Assembly: GCA_026770025.1 (NCBI GenBank)
Contig: JAMXDE010000004.1
Span: 682,001 to 746,000, forward strand
Source of the DNA: Craspedostauros australis
Lineage: Eukaryota > Bacillariophyta > Bacillariophyceae > Mastogloiales > Achnanthaceae
Reading direction: 5' to 3'
DNA length: 64,000 nt
A model generated the notes under the pieces. The model saw nothing but the letters and a program-made list of their open reading frames with translations. It had not been told where the DNA came from and ran no database searches. This document shows positions 30,792 to 42,950 of the stretch, in pieces. The position numbers were made by a program, and so were the translations under genes. Position 1 is the first letter of the stretch; the number at the start of each line of letters is the position of its first letter.

Positions 30792-33578
30792 GTTCGTGTA
30801 ATGAATGTCAGTGTTGGCAGTGTTAGCAGTGGTGGCAGTGTTGGCAGTGTTGGCAAATGATGTGGAGCATACTCTGCTCTGTCTCGATTGTGATTTTGTG
30901 TGCGTGAGGACTTGAGACCTTGATTTGGGCTGCGGGTGAGGATTCCAGTGTTTGAACAACAGAGCGGTTGCTTCCGAAATAGTTGCCGTTTTGTGGCCTC
31001 ATGCGGAGATCACTGGGCCCATTCTCTTTCCTCCCATCGCCTGCGTTATCGTTGCACATCTCCAGACATGTTTGGATGGTCTTGCTCTTCTCACCAGTAT
31101 CGTGTGAGTTCTCTCCTTCTGCCATAGGTCTCTGTCTGTTCCATTGATGCCTTGGCGCTTCGAGCGAAGGCACCCACGAACAACAAACGGAGGCCAGAAT
31201 CGGAAACGAGGTGAGCAAGACAACGGTCCCTCTTGGGGTCTTGCTCACACATTTCTGCATGTTCGTTGGGGGAGGCGGACTTCGCCGGTGGCCGCCTTTG
31301 ACACCCAGGAGTTGCTGGAACAGCATCGGAGCGCTTTGTATTGCATCGCACTTATGGTGCCCTGCGAGGCACTTTTGGTAAAAAGCACCGTAAGACCTGG
31401 AAGAAGCCGTTTGATGTTGGTGCTTAAATGTCAATACTCTCGCGGAACAGGAAGCGACTTTCACGTTTGTATTAGTCGTTGCAGTCCGGAAAGCTCACGG
31501 GATGAAGCAAGCGAAATAGTAGTATTGTTGGAGAATCTGTTTGCATCCTCCCGTTCCCTTCGATATTTTCGTTCCTCCTTTGGATGTCCACAGATGTGTG
31601 GGTCTGTCCTTCTGTGGATCTCCTTTGGGGGCGCCAATAGATCCGACCGATCACGGAAGTACTCAGAGAGCGAAGCTTGTATGGGTAGTCCTCTCATGAC
31701 ACTAATAACAGTGCCTCCTTGTTGCTATATTGGCTTCGTTGATATTCGCATGTGCGTTCACCGCCCTTGCCAAAGCGAGATTGACACCAACAAACAGGCG
31801 GCGTCTGCTGCCATTCCCGTGTCTGCATTGCGAAACAAACAGAAACGGAGCATCCTTTGGCAAGGGCATGCCTTCACGCGCGAATGGAGAATCGAAACAC
31901 GACAAGTGTCTTCAACAACTGTCTCGGTTCACCTGTCACTCACGCGCTTGCACCGGTCGTACTCACAGAACCGCGGAGACAGAGAGGTGAACATCACGCA
32001 GTCGGCCGATTAGAGTAGAAAAGATTGCCTGCAGTTTGACACCGATGACACTCTTGACAGATCTTCGTAGTCGCGTGAAACCCGTGACCCACGATCGTCT
32101 GTCTGGCCTCTTCCTTCCACGACTCCGGTCTTCATTGGCTTCATTTGTGGTCGAACGAGTCATATGTGAATCGGATCATGAATTAATCGCATGAGTCCAT
32201 TTAAACGGACTATTACGAACAACAATATATAACACGGACAATTTCCATGTGGCAGACGTTAAGAGATGCGCGAGGTGGACAAAGCGCCATCACACAAAAA
32301 TGCACACAAACACACAGAAGCAAAAGAAGAAATGGAACAGATGCCAGCCAACTCACAATTTCGTCGATCACTCGGCGCTGCTCGACAACAATTGGACCAT
32401 TCGGAATTGAACCGAAAGTGAGACGGTGCTCCAATCAGATGACGATGCAAACTTGTGTTGGACGTGAGCAGTGATCGCGCGATAACAGATGACGATGAAA
32501 TGAGCAGCGCCACTCAGCAAATCGAGTGCAAACACACCAACGAAACCAACGGTCGCCATCTCGGCATCACGATTGGTTCAAATTGTTGGCAGTACTCGTA
32601 TGTATTACGGTGTTGGAGATGGAATGCATGCCACGATGCAGTTCTCTGAGGCGAATGCTATGTATTGGTACACTCCCACATGCATACTCCAACCTCTGAA
32701 CTTGAGGCGATCAAACTGATCATCACCACGATTCAATCACATCGATCAATCTACGGGATACTCGTACGTGCGAGTATGGCACAAGTGCGACGAGACACAA
32801 GTTCTCCAACACCTTCTGAAGCCGGCAGCAGACATGGATCATTCGACGAATTGACGCATGGTTGTGACGATTGAAAACCAAGCGGAAGGAGTTGAGCGAC
32901 CACACATCATGCCATGCCATGCCATGACTTGTGACTGAATGCTTAAGTGAGCAAACAATTGACACGTTCCCTCCCAGTTGGAACGATTGCATGAAGACAA
33001 TTCGGATGATGCCTTCCAACCCACCAGACATCTCATTGGCTCTCCGTGAATGGAGAATGCCCAATGCAATGCATGAGAGTGCCATGATCATGCGGATACC
33101 GAATCGGAACAAGCTGCACTACTCTGCCGGTCTTTCCATTCCCACAAGGACTGCCAATGCAAAGCCACCAGACTTGCAAAGCCACCAAGCTATGGTACAT
33201 CGCTCCTACATAGAGAAGAGATCGGAAGGATGAATCCCACCTGAGCACATGCAGACAAGGCATCATCGATACAAGTTCACATCCGTGTCCGCATCTGCAT
33301 CCGCATCGACACCAACACGACGACTTGCAACTTCAAAAGCGTTGCTACGTCGAGACGCATTCATGGAGGGAAAGGAGAGAGATCATTCCGTACACTCTCA
33401 ACTTCGAACCTGGTCATAAAACAAAACACTCAGACTCGCACTCCACATCATCACAACCCATTCACCGCAAGCTCAACAAGTGATCGTGTCAAAGACGAAC
33501 ACCAGCCCAAATCAAACCAACATCATCAACTCGAATCATCACACAACAGCCAGCTGCTCTGATACACAGCCAAAGATA
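30792..33578. other. Intergenic, no supported gene
   Basis: 2.8 kb between the divergent NTPase (minus) and DUF6824 (plus) genes. A 289-codon frame at 31144-32013 (plus) starts at TTG and its translation is Arg/Ser/Cys-rich without conserved motifs; treated as chance. The interval holds both promoters, but no site was assigned. Confidence 0.45.
30809..30853. repeat. 9-bp tandem repeat, five copies
   Basis: Five near-identical copies of CAGTGTTGG just upstream of the ATG of the minus-strand NTPase, so in its 5' leader or promoter. The copies differ at one or two positions (CAGTGTTAG, CAGTGGTGG). Confidence 0.9.
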
Positions 33579-34703
33579 ATGACGATGATATCAACAACCA
33601 TGAATCACACCGCATGCCCATCCGAACACAGCGATTGGAGCAGCGCCTTCCTCCCACCCCGCCATGCTTTTGCAAACAGTGGCGCGAGCAAGCAGAAGCA
33701 ACGGATCATCTTGTCACGCCCCTACCCATCGCCTCAGCCAAGTGCAAAATCGAATAGTCAGCAAGTCGGACGACAGAATCATGTATCGCCGACAAAGCTG
33801 TCGAAGGTGGAACAGCCATCGGCTCAATCCACTTTGATTCCTGTGAAGATCGAAGCATCAGAGCACCCAGCAGCGGCATCCATCACATCTTCCACGACGT
33901 CTCAAGACTCGCAAGTTCATGGATCGGAAACCGTCGCAGAGCCCTCCGATGACGTCTTGCGAGACATTGACATCGTGTGCGGCAGAGGTACGAACACCCA
34001 GTATCACCCCGGTAACGAAGCCTTCCGATCGTTGATCAAGCAGCACCAGGTGCAGTACATCCATGCGAGAAGAGCTGAGAAGGCATTGATCGCCACGAAG
34101 ATCGTGTTCATGATCAAATCCGATGGTTCCAGGTTCATGAAGAAGGACAAGGCCCGCAACATCTGGTACGATATCGGTGAGCGCAAGTCGTACGAGAAGG
34201 TATGCCAATCCCTCCGAGACTTTGCACCGGAGATGAGGCGAAGGATGATCGCATCAAAGCTGGCAATGCAGCGAGGACGTTCGCAGAACGTGCAACGTTG
34301 CTCAACGCCATCAGCCGGCAACAATCGCACCCAAACATTCGATCGCAGCGACCGAGATACGTCGAGCCACAAGCGTGATGCAACACTCGCAGCAACGCAA
34401 CGAAAATCAAGCGCTGTCTCGGCATCATCGCAGCCGCTTCGACCGCATACGCCATTCGCTGCTCCATTCCAACCAACGCACCATGCTCGGAGGCATGCGA
34501 TGAATGGATCATGCGATGCTTTGAGGGTCAAGAGCAGAACGAATCAGTTTGCGGATCGCCGGTGGAACCGCGAAGTTCTGGCCAGCAGCCGCAGAGGAAC
34601 GCATTCGGTATCAACTGAAATGGAATCAGCGCACCGACGTAGCGAAGATAGCAATCTGCCCTGGGACAAGGAGAATCAGGCACCCGTCGTCGTTGGCGTA
34701 TGA
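33579..34703 (+). CDS. DUF6824 domain protein (diatom type)
   Basis: 374 residues from ATG 33579; the frame extends to 33480 only through a GTG. The N-terminal 125 residues are Ser/Thr/Gln-rich. The DUF6824 domain lies at about 128-222: DIDIVCGRGTNTQYHPGN, then FRSLIKQHQVQY, IATKIVFMIKSDGSRFMKK, WYDIGERKSYEKVCQSLRD. This is the pattern of a family expanded in diatoms and other stramenopiles whose biochemical role is not established; nuclear or DNA-binding roles have been guessed. After it the protein is Arg/Ser/His-rich and disordered. It has a single exon as read; an upstream non-coding or short exon cannot be excluded. Confidence 0.85.
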   Translation: MTMISTTMNHTACPSEHSDWSSAFLPPRHAFANSGASKQKQRIILSRPYPSPQPSAKSNSQQVGRQNHVSPTKLSKVEQPSAQSTLIPVKIEASEHPAAASITSSTTSQDSQVHGSETVAEPSDDVLRDIDIVCGRGTNTQYHPGNEAFRSLIKQHQVQYIHARRAEKALIATKIVFMIKSDGSRFMKKDKARNIWYDIGERKSYEKVCQSLRDFAPEMRRRMIASKLAMQRGRSQNVQRCSTPSAGNNRTQTFDRSDRDTSSHKRDATLAATQRKSSAVSASSQPLRPHTPFAAPFQPTHHARRHAMNGSCDALRVKSRTNQFADRRWNREVLASSRRGTHSVSTEMESAHRRSEDSNLPWDKENQAPVVVGV

Positions 34704-35131
34704 AGCACAAGCTGCGAAATTTCTTCAAAGATCATTTCATAAAGCACGCAATAGATATCGTAGAGCAGACTCAACGTACACATATAGTACAGTGTAACAT
34801 CATAGAGTGCATGAACTTCGCAAACCCTACCATGTTCCGTCATACTCCTCTCTGGAGCGTATTGTTCTACTACTGCCCAAAGAGAGTCCAGAGTCATCTG
34901 ACACCACCCGCTCCTCTCTCTCTCTCTCTCTCTCTCTAGGTTGGGTCAGTTGTCTAGAGAGAGAGGAACGTGTTTCCACAACTTCAACAACTCGATCCAA
35001 AACCAAAGAACAAGTACGCGTTTCGTGTCCACCACCCGACTGGACATTGCCAACCAACAACTAAGGACCAGCAATCAACGGCGCACGTGCAGTAATGATC
35101 ACACCCATCACTCTATACAGCAGCACAGAAC
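34704..35131. other. Intergenic with (CT)n
   Basis: 428 bp between two plus-strand genes. A CT microsatellite lies at 34913-34937; the remainder is A/C-rich and probably includes the leader of the next gene. Confidence 0.5.
34913..34937. repeat. (CT)n microsatellite
   Basis: An almost pure CT run about 195 bp upstream of the next start codon. Confidence 0.9.
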
Positions 35132-36523
35132 ATGCCCAGATCTACCACAAGAATACTGCTGAGCCTCGTCCTCGTGATATGCCATGCTTCTTCCACGGCC
35201 GCTGCCGGCGATAGCCTTGCCATGCTGGGACGCCTCGGTTTCGCGACGGCGCCGTTCGTTCTGTCCGGACTGCTGATGCTCCCACCAGCCGTCCGATTGG
35301 CAATTGGCCAAGGTCAACGATTGCGAGAAGACTGCAGCGCAACGGTACCGCAGGGGGGCGTGCAGAGATGGATGGATTCGATTGACGATGCGGATTATCG
35401 CTTGGGCGCTGCCGTTTTTGAAACCATCTGGCAGCAGCTGCAAGCACGCGATGCCGCATCAACGTCAGATCCCGTCGTCCTGTGGTTCCCGCGATTGGAC
35501 TCGGCATCCAAGCTGGACGCGCTTCAAGAAACGTTGATCAATTGCAAGGATGAACTCGGCATCTCTGCGATCAAACTTGACTCATGGCCGAACGTGCCAT
35601 CCACGAAACTCGAGATCATATTTGACTTGGATGATGATTCCAGCAACAGATTCGCAGGGAGTATGGACACCGCGATTGACGAAGTCTCCGAAAAGTCGAA
35701 AGATTGTGAGCATGATATCCAAGCCTCCATCGATGCCACGGAGATCTGGGTGAGGGAGAAGCTGTGCAAGCTGGCTCTCTGCCCCTACACAGCATCGTTG
35801 CAACGAGCAGCCGTGGGGTTGGAATCCGTGGGCGTCGAAGAAGGACCGATCATCGTGCAGCACGCAATCCATCAAACCGGATCGCCGTCCTTCCAAACAG
35901 TAGAGCCACGCAGGCTCGCCACCGCATGCTTGGCGCATGCATTTTGGAAGAGCGTCGTGGAGGTTGTGGAAAGTCCCGAAACGAAGATATCGACGACGTT
36001 GATCATCGCACCGCAGATATTTGATGATGATTTCGCATACTTCTGCCGCATCTTTGACAATCTGGTGGAACCGTCCATCCAGGCCACCAGCGCGCAGACT
36101 TTGGTGGGGCGGGCCTTGTTCCACCCCAGCTACGACTCCCGATTGGTGCTGCCGAACGAAGGACATATGGGCGCGGAGGCGAGCATGCTGGCAGGGCACG
36201 CGCTGCCGCCGGCGATGCTGCGATCCTTCATTGAACGGTACAGCAGCGACGATGAGAGTCCGGATCAAGCCGGTAGCGGTGGTGTGCCGAGCAAGGGAAC
36301 GTTGCAGCAACTGAGAACTCTGCCGTTCGATGAGATCGCCAAGGCGAACGATGCGGTGCGGTGGACTCCTCACGCGACGATCAACCTGCTGCGTCGATCC
36401 CAATTGGCTGCGGCGGGGCAACTGGAGGCGAGCTTGCCCCCGCAACGCAAACGGCCCAACTTCATCTACGTGAAGAATGTCGCGCGCATCATCCAGCAAT
36501 GGAGGAGAGAAGGCCAAGAATAG
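35132..36523 (+). CDS. DUF1415-like protein with N-terminal hydrophobic leader
   Basis: 463 residues, single exon, ATG 35132. The N-terminus has a signal-like segment (ILLSLVLVICHASSTAAA, about 8-25) and a second hydrophobic stretch (FVLSGLLMLPPAVRLAIG, about 42-60), suggesting entry to the secretory or plastid route or membrane attachment. From about 202 the pattern fits DUF1415 (PF07209): W-x-R-x-K-L-x-x-LALCPY, then STTLIIAP, DFAYFCRIFDNLVE, and RALFHPSYDS. Bacterial members have W...NLCPFA, TTLLV.P, DYNDFL and FHP.YxF in the same order. The family's function is unknown. The eukaryotic copy is longer (about 200 extra N-terminal residues) and lacks the NRSPYP motif as far as I can see. The assignment is from motif order only. 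Confidence 0.72.
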   Translation: MPRSTTRILLSLVLVICHASSTAAAGDSLAMLGRLGFATAPFVLSGLLMLPPAVRLAIGQGQRLREDCSATVPQGGVQRWMDSIDDADYRLGAAVFETIWQQLQARDAASTSDPVVLWFPRLDSASKLDALQETLINCKDELGISAIKLDSWPNVPSTKLEIIFDLDDDSSNRFAGSMDTAIDEVSEKSKDCEHDIQASIDATEIWVREKLCKLALCPYTASLQRAAVGLESVGVEEGPIIVQHAIHQTGSPSFQTVEPRRLATACLAHAFWKSVVEVVESPETKISTTLIIAPQIFDDDFAYFCRIFDNLVEPSIQATSAQTLVGRALFHPSYDSRLVLPNEGHMGAEASMLAGHALPPAMLRSFIERYSSDDESPDQAGSGGVPSKGTLQQLRTLPFDEIAKANDAVRWTPHATINLLRRSQLAAAGQLEASLPPQRKRPNFIYVKNVARIIQQWRREGQE

Positions 36524-37288
36524 GCAAAAGCAAGCAAGGCAAGGGACGACAAGGCCGGCACGGTGCACATATTATATATTATATGTAGAGCAGAGTATGT
36601 CGAGCAGAATGCCATGCCATGCCATGGTATGGCAACGTAATGAACAGCTGAACCACACGAGAAGAATGAGATCTGAAATCCCTTGCGTTTTTTCCATCTC
36701 TCTTCTGGATCCGTTTCGCAGAAAGAGGAGAGTTGTGTGGATGGTTGCTCCCCATTCACCAACGTTTGTCTCATGACATGTGTGATCGTACAATCACAGC
36801 CTGCAGTACACCACGTCCATATGTCCGTAAGTGGAGACGATTAGAACAGAGTTGGTATACCGCCAGATATAAAATTATAATACTTGACAAGTGCTGTTTG
36901 CGGTGCAGACCCGAAGAATCGCGATGAATCTCGTAACTAGCCTCGATGAAAGGCTACGCAGAGTTTCGTGTCTGGCGGTGTCAAGTCAAACACGCGTTTA
37001 TCCACGTTGCTGCGACATGTTGGTGTCAGTAATTTTGGGGAACTGACCAATCGGAGATTTGGGTGCCGTGTCGTTGCGGTTGTCATCGCTCGACGGACAG
37101 AAACGAAAAGAAAGATCGTGGAAGCAGCAGCAGCGCAATTGGCGCGCACCACAAAAACAACAACAGCGGCAACGACGGCAGCAAGAAAGCACACAACGAG
37201 AGGCACCAGGATCTCACATTGATCGGATCATCATCAATCACCATCACCGACGTTGGCATTGACATTGACCACCATCTGAGACACGACG
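36524..37288. other. Intergenic, no gene seen
   Basis: 765 bp between two plus-strand genes. An AT-rich TATTATATATTATATG at about 36572 follows the DUF1415-like gene, and ATGCCATGCCATGCC repeats lie at about 36610. No plausible ORF. Confidence 0.5.
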
Positions 37289-40200
37289 ATGAACCCTTCA
37301 GGCAGAGCTGCCGGAGGCAGCATCGCGCATGTCAACTTTCGTGTGCGATGCGAAACCCTCGGGCATGGGGAGGATGTCTTCTTGGTGGAAGAACACGACA
37401 AGGGATTGAGCAAGGTGAGAGAGAAGAGGCAGAGCACTCGCTGCGAAGGCGCACAAACGAGGCAGTTGATGTCGTGCTGGGAATCGTGATTTGAGGCAAC
37501 TCGCAGTCACGAGCGACTTGATCGCATACCCTCTCTTCTCGGGTGTGGCCGTTGCCACAACCGCAGAACACACCAAGCAACGCTTGATGGCTGTACTGGA
37601 TTCGATGTGGTTGAATTCGATGGGATGGTGTGTTCTTTGATCTATGTTTGCTCCGCTCCATTCGGTTCTCAGGGACGATGGATCGGCTGCAATTCGTCTT
37701 CTTTCTCTCTGCGTGTCGCACACACTCGCGACGTCCATCGCTTTGTCTGCCACTCATTCGTTGTGAATTCGAAAGCAACCTTGTACTGCAACTCCTGCGC
37801 TCACTATCATACTTACGAGGGTCATGTTCCATGCTCTATTCCATACTCTATCCTATTCTCAATATGCACTCGTGCTCGTACAATACAATACAATATAATA
37901 GCTGGTACCCATGTACACAACTGCGTCGCAATATCCATGGTATCACACACTCCACACGCTCACGCTGAACCTCAACCCAAGGCCGAGAGCTTCGCAAAGG
38001 CCAGGCAACGCGGCGTTCTCGTCAGGACCCGCGTTTGGGAAGAAGGATGGAGGTGACAACGACGACGACAATGGTCCAAAGTATCGCTACCGTTATGTTG
38101 TGTACCGTGCGAGCAAGTTCCATCGTTGGGAACACGAGTCAGACACTCCCGCCGACTTGCAGAGCGAGGAAGTGCCGCGAAATGATGACTTGGGCGCAGC
38201 GTCCCATGTGGTGACGGACCAGTCCAGCCCACCGATGGGATGCCACTCGCTCCCGTTGCGTTTCTTGGCCAACCGGGAGACGTACACGGTCAATGACGTG
38301 CTGGGCTTCACCACCGCTGCGCACCCGGACATCGACCATATCCGAGTTCCGCGATCGGGTGGAATCCAAGAATCATCCTCGTTGGCCCGCATCCACTCGC
38401 ATACGTCTCGCGACTTTGCTCGCAATTCCAGAACCAGCCTATCATCGGCCGTGACCGGAAGCAAGACCAACCTCGCGACTGACATGCTTGGTTCCAAAAA
38501 GAAAAAGACCGTGGGTTTCGCAGCCATCCCACCCAAATCGCAAATCCCATCCACCCCCGGCAGCGTGCTCCCAAGTGGTCCAGGCTCTGCCTCTGTCGCC
38601 TCGTCGACGGGTGTCGGCGGCGGAGGAGGCGGCCGCTCATCTCGCAACGGATCCTTCGAACCAGTTCATTTGAACTCGACGGATGGTCTGGTTGTCGTCT
38701 CCGCATTTCTGCCCGTGATCCTCCACCGGTCGGTGGAAACGAAAGACGGGACGCCCGTCATCAGATGGCAAGCAGACTGGGACTACGAGATGCTGCTCAG
38801 CATGCAAACGCACCTCCGAGTTACGAGGGTCGGCATCGTCAAGTGGCGTGGATGGCACGGTCACACGGGAAAGGAAGGCAGTCCGGAGGCTGGTGTCCCA
38901 GTCAGGGAACAACCGCTCGTCGAAGAATGCCTGCGACAGTTTTCTTGCGTTCCCGTGTGGATCGAGCCATCCCTGTTTGGGCAAATGTACGTACACTCAT
39001 CTGATACAACCACGAACAACATGTGCATGATTTGATGAATCTTCGCCTGTGTACAACTTGTATGAAGCCTTGCTTTGGCCGGCTCCCGATTGCAATAAAG
39101 ATCTCACACGCTTGTCACATACACGTAACATCCCAACTCTTGCGTTTCTGGCATCTCTATTGTGATCATTGCGCTTGTTCCACAGGTACAATGGCTTCTG
39201 CAAGGGTGTTTTGTGGCCTGTTATGCACAACGTGACATCCATCTACACATCGAGGATGGAGACCGACTCTCAGGTGGATCAAAGGAACGTTCACAACCAC
39301 AGCAGCAGCCATGCAGGAGACGGTCAGTTCTCCGAGTACTCGATGGACGATGTCGAACAAGGACCGATTCATGGAGGACGAGGCAACGAAGCCGAAATGT
39401 GGGCAGCCTACAACACTGTCAATCGCAAGTTCGCCGAAGTTGTCGTCCAGTGCTTCAACGAAGGAGACTTGGTGTGGATCCACGGTTTCCACCTCTTGAT
39501 TCTGCCTTCGTACCTGGCGCGAAAGATCCCCATGGCCAAGGTGGGCATCTTCCTCCACACGCCCTTCCCGTCGTCCGAGATCTTCCGAACGCTCTGGTGC
39601 CGCGAGGATCTGCTGCGCGGCATGCTGAACGCAGACCAAGTCGGTTTCCATCTGTTCGAGTACGCTCGACATTTCCTGACGTGCTGCAGGCGTCTGCTGG
39701 GGCTCAACTACGGCATGATTCCCGATGCCGCGGGAGGTCACACTCTCAAAATCGAAAACAAGGGACGTCATGTCGCAGTGACAAGCATCCATGCGGGCAT
39801 AGAACCACCGGTCCTGAATCAAATCCTTACCCACCAAATCACGGTCGACAAGGCGGCGGCCATCCGGAGCCAATTTGCGGGCAAGACGATCTTTTGCGCT
39901 GTTGATCGGTTGGAGTCCCTGAAGGGAATCCCACTCAAGATGCTGGGTCTCGAACGCCTGCTTCGACGCTGTCCGGAGTGGGTCGGAAAGATCGTTCTCA
40001 TCCAGGTGGGAATTTCGGCATTCGAGCGCGGAGATGACTACGAAAAGACGAAGAAAGAAGCGGCCGATGTCGCCAATCGCATCAACGAGGCATGGCCGGG
40101 CACGGTCCAGTTCCAGGAGTGCGCAGAATCGGAAATGCGGCTGCAGCAGCGCATGGCGCTTATGCGTGCATCAGACGTGGTTCTCGTGACACCCATCCGC

Positions 40201-42125
40201 GATGGATTGAACCTGATCCCGCTGGAGTTCACCGTCGCACATCAAGATGCTGCCACATCGCCTCCCGATGGCCGCAAACGCGGCCTTTGCATTCTCTCCG
40301 AATTCTCCAGCTGCACAAGAGTCATGCGCGGAGCGTTGCACATCAATCCATGGAAGGTACGCGTCATCATTTGCGTCCAGCGCCTATGCTCGGCGTGTTT
40401 TGTTTTGTTTTCGCTTCAGTGGACACGGTTGCTTGATCGTCGTGGGTGTCTCGATTCATTCGTTCGTTCGAATGTGGCGCCTTTTTATCGTTGTCTGGAC
40501 TTGCGCATGTGGCGTTATTGATCGCTACCTACCGCTCTTGCAATCATACCTCACCCCAATCACTCGAACGATGCCTGTTTTCTGCTGTTTCCGCTTTCGT
40601 TTACTTCTGCAACCACTGCCGTTGCGACTTTCAGATTTCTGAAATCGCCAACGCTTTCTACTCGGCGTTGATCATGAACGAAGATGAGCGACTGAGAAGG
40701 ATTAGGATCGCGTCCGAGTTCGTCGTGCGTGTCACGACGCAACGCTGGGCGCACGCGGTCATGTTGGACCTGAAGGGCGTGCAGAAGAACAGCAACCCCA
40801 TCAAGTATTCAGGAGCGGGCCTCGGATTGGCGTACCGCCTGCTCGGAATGGATACCGGATTCACGTCGTTGGATATCAATGCGGTGGCCAAGTCATACAA
40901 GCATGCTCGCACCCGTCTCATTTTGTTGGACTATGGCGGCACCATCGTGAGCAACGACAACTTGAACAACTTCATGCGATTCCAGCTTGTGACCGAACGT
41001 CGACAACATTCGAAGCCGGATGAGGAGATGATCAAGATCATTACCGAACTGTGTGCCGACAAGCGCAACACCGTGTTCGTCATCAGCGGCAAAGAACGAC
41101 ATTCCCTGTCAGCAACCCTCGGCAAGATCCCAAGGCTGGGCCTAGCCGCAGAGCATGGTATGTTCATCTCCTGGCCAACGACGCGCAAGCTGGCCAGCAA
41201 GAAGCGTCACTGGGAGACCCTGGTACCGATCACTGATACCACTTGGCGTTCGCTGGCCATCACCATCATGGAGGTGTACAAGTCCAGAACTCATGGCAGT
41301 TACATCGAGGAGACCGAAATGAAGGTGCTGTGGCAGTACCGTGATGCGGACTTGGAGTTCGGATACCAGCAGGCGCGTGAGCTGGAGGACCATCTCTCCA
41401 AGTACCTCCGTAGCTTCCCCGTGGACATTCTGCACGGTGGCATGGAAGAAGGCGGGTACGTGGAGGTCCGGCCAAAGGGCGTCAACAAGGGTGTTTTGGC
41501 GATGAAGGTTATTCGCAACTTCCCGAAGATCGCGCAGCACAACAAGGTGGAGTTCGCCTTGGTTCTCGGTGATGATCATTGCGACGAGCCCATGCTCAGC
41601 GTGATGCGACAGATCGGCCGACGCGTGGAGCAAAACAAGCGAAACCTCTCAGGCATCCAAGACCCTCTGCCACCTCTGCCCACGACCATCTCCCCCGTGG
41701 ATGTTTCGCCTTGCGACGAGTACGTCTCTCCGAAATTGGATGTCTTCACGTGCACCATCGGGAAGAAACCGTCTGCCGCGGCGACGTACCTGCACGATGT
41801 CGATGCAGTCCACGACCTCCTCGAGGCGCTGAACCGTGTTTCCACCCGTGATGATCGCTTCTTCTCGGCAATCGATCTGCGACTCGTTGCCCAAGAGCAG
41901 CTGGGTGCATCTGGATTCACGAGCAGCACACAAAGCAGCATGGAGGATGAAACCAACCACGCGAACAACAGCAACAACGCCGAGCTGACAACCTCCGCAA
42001 GTCTGAATGCCATGGAAATTGGCGACAAACGCGATAGCACGAAGATCAGCACAAGCTTGGGACAGTTCCTGGGAATCAATCAGCAGGAGGATGACTACTT
42101 CGATGACGACGTTCCAACTTTCTAA
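37289..42125 (+). CDS. TPS: CBM20-trehalose-6-phosphate synthase/phosphatase fusion (four exons)
   Basis: Exons are 37289-37414, 37902-38986, 39186-40356 and 40635-42125; the introns are GT-AG and the joined frame is 1290 residues. A starch-binding-like CBM20 spans exons 1-2 (about 10-100: HVNFRVRCETLGHGEDVFLV, YPWYH, KYRYRYVVYR, FHRWE). GT20 follows (about 260-800) with DQVGFHLFEYARHF, DRLESLKGI (Arg and Lys present) and TPIRDGLNLIPLEF; it would join UDP-glucose and glucose-6-phosphate. The HAD phosphatase part starts at about 885: motif I reads D893-Y-G-G-T, where active enzymes have DxDGT; VFVISGK, RPKGVNKG and LGDDHCDEPM are present. The catalytic general-acid Asp is therefore Gly, so phosphatase activity is doubtful and the protein may be regulatory, as plant class II proteins often are. 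Confidence 0.93.
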
Positions 42126-42848
42126 GCAGACAGGGAGAGGTACTCGTCAACGGAGAGATGGTCGGTGCGTGGGATTCGGATTGCGCGGATTGATCGTAGC
42201 ATCGCTATCACAAATGTCAGCCACCGCTGCAACAACAGCAGCCACAGTGACTGTAACATAAATAATATATATATTATCCTAGCTGGTACTCTACGCTGCT
42301 CCACTCCGTGCACTTTGATCGTGCCGCATCCCGAGCAATATGGCGCCGCGTGGTTTCGCGGTGCTGCGACAGGAATGCGGCTGGGTATAGCAAAGCCCCC
42401 TGGCCGAAAGATCTTCAAAGGCCGGGATCGCACCACAACGAAGCGCTGCCAAAGGTGGAGCGAGCACGTAATGTCCATACCCGTACTCCTCCTTGGTCAT
42501 GTGTCGCGCCATGCCCGTAGTCGTGGACAGCGTCGACTGACCAAAAAGGCGCCGCCATGAGCCGCAACTGAGGAAACTAAGACAGCGACTCAGGTTGTCA
42601 TAGATCGTAGGTAAATTGGCGAAGGGGCGATCAGGAGCTTCTCGGCTGTGCGCATTATTGCGTTTCACGAACTGGCAATGGCCTATGAGCAATTCTACCA
42701 AATGGTATAATACTATATTCCACAGGCGCGCATGTCGGAGCCTGCAGGAGCACACATGAGCATACTAGTACCGCAGTCGGAAGGCAAGGACAAGCATTCG
42801 CAGAAATAGTGTCCTCTCCAGGCAATTTTCTATTGTGCTTGTATTGTG
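42126..42848. other. Intergenic, 3' flank of TPS gene and LINE insertion side
   Basis: 723 bp with no plausible gene. An AT run (AATAATATATATATTAT) at about 42262-42278 follows the TPS stop codon. The LINE inserted at the right end of this interval. Confidence 0.5.
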
Positions 42849-42864
42849 TGTCTAAAGAACTGTT
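42849..42864 (+). repeat. Left target-site duplication of LINE (16 bp)
   Basis: TGTCTAAAGAACTGTT, identical in all 16 positions to 51270-51285. The flanking bases differ (GTG before and ATAG after), which fixes the duplication length. Confidence 0.96.
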
Positions 42865-42950
42865 ATAGTTTCGGAACTCCGACAAACCAAACCAAAGAAA
42901 AATAAAAACTAATTAATACCCTAACACAACACAAACAACAGCAAAGCAAA

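Noticed and set aside
30823-31464. 213-codon minus-strand frame before the NTPase
   Set aside because: Ends in repeat-derived sequence, overlaps the NTPase leader in another frame, and has no recognisable domain.
31144-32013. 289-codon plus-strand frame upstream of the DUF6824 gene
   Set aside because: It starts at TTG, has Arg/Ser/Cys-rich composition typical of chance frames, and no conserved motif.
40446-40634. Open frame before TPS exon 4
   Set aside because: It lies within a GT-AG intron; joining 40356 to 40635 restores the conserved INPWK-ISEIANA continuity.
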